Shown one piece after another: positions 60,035 through 64,000 of a DNA stretch of 64,000 bases. The notes below the pieces were generated by a model. It was given only the letters and a program-made list of their open reading frames with translations, had not been told where the DNA came from and searched no databases. Source of the DNA: Zeus faber. Its lineage: Eukaryota > Chordata > Actinopteri > Zeiformes > Zeidae. A program made the translations under genes and the position numbers. The first letter of the stretch is position 1. Each line of letters starts with the position of its first letter. The stretch lies in the NCBI GenBank assembly GCA_960531495.1, contig OY482850.1, forward strand, positions 9,705,053 through 9,769,052, in the 5' to 3' direction.

Positions 60035-60079
60035 AAGAGTGTATCAGAATAGAACAGGGTAATTTCCCCGTCCTTGTAT
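58951..60079. other. Anonymous DNA, no gene seen
   Basis: AT-rich, with an 18-bp-arm hairpin at 59818-59855 and (AT)n at 59991-60031. No coding sequence is evident. Confidence 0.4.
59818..59855. repeat. Hairpin with 18-bp arms, one mismatch
   Basis: ACTTCATGGTCTCCAAGT and ACTTGGAGGCCATGAAGT are inverted copies separated by AC. Confidence 0.9.
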
Positions 60080-60084
60080 TTTGT

Positions 60085-60326
60085 TGTGGTGGATGGGATG
60101 GCTTGAGCAGCCACACCTGATGCTTGTTGTTTGGGCTAATGAGCATCAGGTTTAAAAACTCCGTCCAGACACTCAGTCAGGAGAGGAGCCCTGACATGTT
60201 CCATTAGCTCCTTGGTAATGCCGTCTAGCCTCAGCGCTACAATAAACTGGTGTTATCAACCCCCTGTCTTCTGTGCCGGAGGTCCCTGGAGCCACCCAAG
60301 TGGCGTGTGGTGGCGAAACTGCCACA
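60085..60326 (+). mobile_element. 5' LTR of TRIM-like element
   Basis: 242 bp from TGTGGTGGATGGGATGG to AACTGCCACA, with AATAAA at 60241-60246. The end at CCACA is supported by the inverted copy starting at the same point (61309). Confidence 0.75.
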
Positions 60327-60345
60327 GTCTGATTCTGATTCTGAG

Positions 60346-60363
60346 TGGCACCCAATGTGGGGC
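60346..60363 (+). promoter_or_regulatory. Primer-binding site
   Basis: TGGCACCCAATGTGGGGC closely resembles the lysine-tRNA type binding site TGGCGCCCAACGTGGGGC known from retroelements. It lies 19 bp after the LTR. The intervening bases contain two TGATTC units. Confidence 0.7.
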
Positions 60364-60399
60364 TCCAAAGACGCCCTGGAGCCACTAGCAGTTCAACGG

Positions 60400-60690
60400 G
60401 CGACCCCAACACCAACCCTCTCCCGACTGGCAGCAGCAGCAGCACCTAGGGGGTCCGGCGGAGCACTAGGGGAGAAGCAGCGCAGCAACCATTACAGGTA
60501 ACCGCTGGCAACTAGCTTCTCTGTCCCAACAGCCACCGCCAGGACTATCCAGCAGCCCAGAAGCCAGGCCAACTCTCTCTCCACTGGCAGCGGCAGCACC
60601 TTGGGGGTCCAGTGGAGGACATGGGGAGAAGCAGCTCAGCAACCACCATAGGTAACCGCTGGCGGATAGCTTCTCTGCCCTGCAGCCATC
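60400..60690. repeat. Internal ~165-bp direct duplication
   Basis: 60405-60528 and 60570-60683 share ACTGGCAGC.GCAGCACCT, GGGGTCC.G.GGAG, GGGGAGAAGCAGC.CAGCAAC and AGGTAACCGCTGGC in the same order. Confidence 0.7.
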
Positions 60691-61110
60691 GCCGGGACCA
60701 TCCAGCTTTCAGGCCACCCCTCCAAGCAGCCCCCGCAGCAGCCCCGTCCAGCTACTCCGTGACCCGCCAGCGCAGCAGCCCCAGGCCCCACACTCCGGAA
60801 GGGAGGAGAGGCAGTCTGTTGGCGCCCTGGGGGAAGGAGGCCGGTCGACCGTGCTGCTCTGGGGAACCCAGGTCCTCTAGGAGGGGATCTGTTCACTTTT
60901 TTTGGACATTTGTTAGTATAAGGTATGGGAACCCTTTTTCAGAGTCCGGTGTTTTTATTAATTTAAGGTATAGGAGCTAAGGGGCAGAATCTGTATTTTT
61001 AGGTATAGTAACCCTGGGTCAGAATCTGTTTTAAGCATTTCTTTTCATTTTTGTTCTCTGCTTGGTGGGGGGAGTAGGCTCGGGCCAGGATTTCTTCCTG
61101 GCCTCAGTTT

Positions 61111-61123
61111 GGTGTTGGGGGTA
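61111..61123 (+). promoter_or_regulatory. Polypurine-tract-like sequence
   Basis: GGTGTTGGGGGTA directly before the 3' LTR. It is not all-purine, so the assignment rests on position. Confidence 0.5.
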
Positions 61124-61308
61124 TGTGGTGGATGGGATGGCTTGAGCAGCCACACCCAATGCTCGTTGGTTGGGCTAACGAGCATCGGGTTTAAGAACCC
61201 CGTCCACACACTCAGTCAGGAGAGGAGCCCTGTCATGACATGTTCCATCCGCTCCTGGCTAATTCCACCTTGTCTCATCTCTACAATAAACTGGTGTTAT
61301 CAGGCCCC
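61124..61308 (+). mobile_element. 3' LTR of TRIM-like element, truncated
   Basis: Matches 60085-60268 (TGTGGTGGATGGGATGG through AATAAACTGGTGTTATCA) and then ends in GGCCCC, directly against the inverted LTR. Confidence 0.75.
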
Positions 61309-61438
61309 TGTGGCAGTTTCGCCACCACACGGACCTCCAGCACAGAGACACATACGACAGGGGGTTGATAAACCTGATACTCGTTAGCCCAATCAGCGAG
61401 CATCGAGTGTGGCTGCTCAAGCCATCCCATCCACCACA
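61309..61438 (-). mobile_element. Inverted LTR with internal deletion
   Basis: On the minus strand it runs from TGTGGTGGATGGGATGG to AACTGCCACA, that is both true LTR ends. The middle is deleted from CAGGTTTA directly to TCAACCCCC. Its outer end CCACCACA is followed by the TTTGT duplication. Confidence 0.8.
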
Positions 61439-61443
61439 TTTGT

Positions 61444-62119
61444 CTGAGCACCTTGTTGCGTTTGGGTTTTGTGCCGAGAGCCGCCGCGCCCGTCCACGCC
61501 GAGAGATTTCCAAATGATCCAACCACAAACGGATTGAATCAAGCCCCTGTTGCTCGAAAGCGTTACCGTCCCCTTCTTATTTTTGAGTGACCCCAGGAAG
61601 CTGTGGTCCAGTGTGACGGAGCCCGAGCAGAATAATTGCCATTGCATCTCTGAATGATGAGGGGAAACTCGTATTTTTATTAAATCCAAATCCACCAGTA
61701 GAAACGGTAGTCCCTTCACAAGTCCCTTAGAAAACATATGGCTGTACTGTATGTAGGCATACTTTAGGCTGGAAATCCTTCAAATCTGCATCTGAGATCC
61801 GGTCCCTGAAGATTCCAATTGCGGGGACAGACACTGCTCATCGACAAATTAAGCCCACGCCGTTTCCTCCCCAAGTCTGATAAATTGTAAAGATTAGCAC
61901 CAGATCAATCCACTAAAACCTCAATTGATTGGAAATGAATCGGCCAGCTGCGCTGACTGCCTCTTGGCAAACAGATGGATTTGATTGCGATTGCCCAGAA
62001 AGCGTTTAAAGCTCTTGAGTTCCAGCCCGTCACTGCTTCCGGTGGTATTTCCCAACCGCTGTGAAAATGTCAAATTCCACTGAAAAAATAAATAAAGGAA
62101 ACAAGGTTTTGTTGTGGCA
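61444..62119. other. Anonymous DNA, no gene seen
   Basis: No motif-bearing frame. A few short minus-strand frames overlap the LTR end. Confidence 0.35.
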
Positions 62120-62510
62120 AAATCAAAATTGCAAGACAGGCGGGGATATTTGGTAATGTCTTTTATTTGTAGAGCAGACGGAAGACAGGCAGGGGGCAGG
62201 CAGGATACGTCGTCGGGGACAGGCAGGTTCGATAACGAGGAGTGCAGACAGAAGGCAGGCGGGGGGGGAGGCAGGATACGTGGTCGGGGCGAGGCAGAGT
62301 CGGGGAATCAGTCCGGTGAACGCTGGAGAGCCTGGTGCAAGCATCGAAGACAATCTGTCAATGGGTGACTGGCGAGAGAGGCATATATAGTGGTTAGATT
62401 GCAGATCTGGAACAGCTGTGTGCGCAGGTGTATAGAGTTGGGCTAATGGGACAGGTAAGGAGAGGGAGGGGAAGGTAGAAGGCGGCGGAGATCATGACAT
62501 GATTTAAGAG
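62120..62510 (-). repeat. Possible gypsy-type LTR fragment
   Basis: GCAGGCAGGATACGTCGTCG-type words recur twice (about 62195-62225 and 62268-62298) and the segment ends near GGCGGCGGAGATCATGACA. The style recalls minus-strand LTRs of fish gypsy elements, but no partner or primer site is seen. Confidence 0.3.
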
Positions 62511-62583
62511 TTCTTTGTGGCAAACTATTCGGTTGCGAGTCTTGCCTGGCTATTGCTGATGTTTTTAGTGGTAAACAGGACAG

Positions 62584-62650
62584 TGGTGTGCCGTGGGATT
62601 ACTTCATTGATGAAAGCGTGCTATGGGAAAACAGGTTGTGAAACACTGGT
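62584..62650 (-). mobile_element. hAT-like terminus, inverted
   Basis: Reverse complement starts CCAGTGTTTCACAACC and contains CCCACGGCACACCACTG, matching the hAT-like terminus at 31935. An open frame covering this (62517-62723) is therefore not a gene. Confidence 0.5.
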
Positions 62651-62879
62651 GAAAAGTGTGGAGCATAACCCGATGCCTATGAAGAAGAAGCAGCAATTTT
62701 TTATGTCTCACAGGTGTGAATAAATTCCACTAGCACACGGCTGGAGAAATTCAGCCTCTGTGTCCCCCTCCCAGCTGTCCTTCCTCCACTTTGATGGCAC
62801 TCAGGGACCAATTCCAGGTGTTGGATCCATGTTGTGGTCAGGGACAGGACATGTTCTGCATGTTTTTGATTGGGGTCTT

Positions 62880-63035
62880 TTTTTATATATTGGAGGAGAC
62901 CCATGTGAGCACATGCAAACTCCACACAGAAAGGCCCCTAATCAGGAGTTAACCCACCAGAGCATCCCAGGTGGGAATTGGACCCAGGACCATTGTTGTG
63001 AGGCAGCAGTGCAAGCACTGCGCCACCATGCCACA
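62880..63035 (-). repeat. tRNA-derived SINE-like repeat
   Basis: The minus strand reads GGCATGGTGGCGCAGTGCTT (A-box region), GGTCCTGGGTCCAATTCCCA (B-box region), and ends with CTTTCTGTGTGGAGTTTGCA followed by TGTGCTCACATGGG. This is a widespread vertebrate/fish repeat. A poorer copy lies at 27590-27718. Confidence 0.65.
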
Positions 63036-63317
63036 AGGGCTCTCTCTTGATATTCATGGCTTTCTTACTCTTTGGGCCTCTCGGCCTAAAAAACAATTTT
63101 GTTGGGAATCGTGCTGGATCAACAGACAAGACGGACAGACAGACTCACTCAGTCAGTCAGTCAGTCAGTCATTCAGACAGCGGCGAGCACGCCACAGAAG
63201 CAGAGGGCCTTAATATTTCAGATCTGATGCATTATTTATACCCTTGACAAGCCGACCGTATCCGCTGGGGTGCTCTTGGGTGAATAGATGGGTTTTTTTT
63301 ATGTTATACCATTTGGG
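63036..63317. other. Anonymous DNA with a short (AGTC)n
   Basis: (AGTC)n at about 63147-63172. No gene seen. Confidence 0.4.
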
Positions 63318-63347
63318 CGTGTGTGTGTGTGTGTGTGTGTGTGTGTT
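63318..63347. repeat. (GT)n microsatellite
   Basis: About 14 units. Confidence 0.93.
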
Positions 63348-63544
63348 GACTGGCACATGATTGGCAAAGCGGGGAGCAGTGGATGTGGAAGACAAAGATG
63401 GAAGCTGCAGCCCGGAGGCTCGATCAGTCAGATCCATCTGTGAGCGCAGAACGGCTCTGAAGTTACTTTGACACTCAGGTAGACACCACCTAGGAGGCCG
63501 AGGGATCAGAGGTGGGTGTCTGGGTGTCTCTGAAGACAATTTAA

Positions 63545-63546
<2 letters not shown>

Positions 63547-63609
<63 letters not shown>
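63547..63609. repeat. (GT)n microsatellite
   Basis: About 31 uninterrupted units. Confidence 0.96.
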
Positions 63610-63773
63610 CCGAAACGGAGCGAAGGTTTGCAGAAAGACAGGGTGTAGAAGGGACAGGGGGGTAATCAAGGACGTTGTAGAGGTGGTACTGTAGGAATAG
63701 AAGTTCCTAGAAGTGTCTCTTGTGTGTGTCAAATGTTTGTCAGTGTGTTACACCGGTACCTACTCTACTCTCC

Positions 63774-63780
<7 letters not shown>

Positions 63781-63826
<46 letters not shown>
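63781..63826. repeat. (CA)n microsatellite
   Basis: About 22 units preceded by a (CT)n run. The final 140 bp to the window edge are CT-rich with no gene. Confidence 0.95.
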
Positions 63827-63828
<2 letters not shown>

Positions 63829-64000
63829 AACAGTAGTCAGTTCATTCCATGGTTTGCCTATAAATACATCATTTGAACAGCTACATGGTGTTTCAGTTGA
63901 ATTTCTCTCTCTCCCTCGCCCCCTCCCTACCTCCGCCCGCTATCTCTCCCACCTCCCACTCCTTCTGCCGCTCCCCCTTGCAATTTTGATCTTGCAACAC

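Larger units (their letters stand above)
60080..61443 (+). mobile_element. TRIM-like non-coding LTR element ending in an inverted LTR
   Basis: The unit 60085-61438 is flanked by the 5-bp duplication TTTGT (60080-60084 and 61439-61443). It has a 5' LTR, a primer-binding site, a ~760 bp non-coding interior, a purine tract, a 3' LTR truncated at about 61308 and then a complete but internally deleted LTR in reverse orientation (61309-61438). It encodes no gag or pol, so mobilisation must have used another element's proteins. Confidence 0.75.

Noticed and set aside
62517-62723. 68-codon frame with a signal-peptide-like N-terminus (SLAWLLLMFLVV)
   Set aside because: Its centre is an inverted hAT-like terminus (62584-62650), so the hydrophobic start is most likely coincidence.

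Overview
This is repeat-packed, non-genic DNA from an animal nuclear genome, almost certainly a ray-finned fish, and the mix of families suggests a teleost. The reasons are Rex3-like and RTE-type LINE remnants, an L2/Rex1-group LINE, three DIRS-like fragments, a Tc1-like transposon of fish type, V-SINE-like and other tRNA-derived SINE fragments, a fish-type Ty3/gypsy element, and very dense (CA)n, (GATA)n and (AT)n microsatellites. I found no intact host protein gene, no rRNA or tRNA gene, no CRISPR array and no bacterial-type operon. The only stretch that might be host coding sequence is a partial, frame-broken reading frame on the minus strand at the left edge (1-589).

Layout. 1-5.3 kb: the coding-like edge segment, a SINE head, an RTE tail, a degenerate AT-rich minisatellite and MITE copy 1. 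5.3-9.7 kb: a decayed RTE retrotransposon, the first copy of a 0.7 kb dispersed repeat, and a DIRS-like fragment. 9.7-15 kb: AT-rich and microsatellite DNA, MITE copy 2, then a large palindrome with ~600 bp arms about 98% identical (13006-14973). 16.7-20.4 kb: an inverted LTR of a small non-coding LTR family, a tRNA-type SINE, and a gypsy LTR with leader fused to an L2/Rex1-group LINE. 20.4-31.9 kb: mostly anonymous sequence with microsatellites, the second 0.7 kb repeat, MITE copy 3, two SINE-like pieces and another RTE tail. 32-36.5 kb: a fish L1 (Tx1-like) whose ORF1 and ORF2 remnants are separated by a 1.5 kb DNA transposon with ~200 bp terminal inverted repeats. 36.5-44 kb: a complex direct-repeat region interrupted by a Ty3/gypsy element (36846-42306, CTAC target-site duplication) and a minus-strand L2 tail.

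44-50.6 kb: a perfect 27-bp-arm palindrome, a DIRS-like fragment containing a short telomere-like tract, two adjacent minisatellites and an unexplained segment. 50.7-57 kb: an RT-deleted Rex3-like LINE containing a perfect 42-bp palindrome, a long (CA)n tract, and a DIRS-like element with gag-like and RT segments. 57-64 kb: a LINE tail, a truncated Tc1-like transposon, a small TRIM-like LTR element that ends in an inverted LTR and is flanked by TTTGT duplications (60080-61443), hAT-like and SINE-like remnants, and microsatellites.

These sequences do not work together as a pathway. The window is a record of nested insertions, 5' truncations, microhomology deletions and template switches. Every mobile element here looks incapable of autonomous activity: gag and pol are broken by stops and frameshifts, the gypsy integrase core is deleted, the Rex3-like RT is missing, and the Tc1-like transposase is truncated. 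The least ordinary structures are the TRIM/inverted-LTR composite, the gypsy element whose two LTRs have unrelated U3 regions, the large palindrome, the two perfect short palindromes, and the decayed reading frame carried by the 1.5 kb TIR transposon. All family names come from remembered motifs without database searches, and boundaries are accurate to roughly 10-30 bp unless a terminus or TSD is stated.
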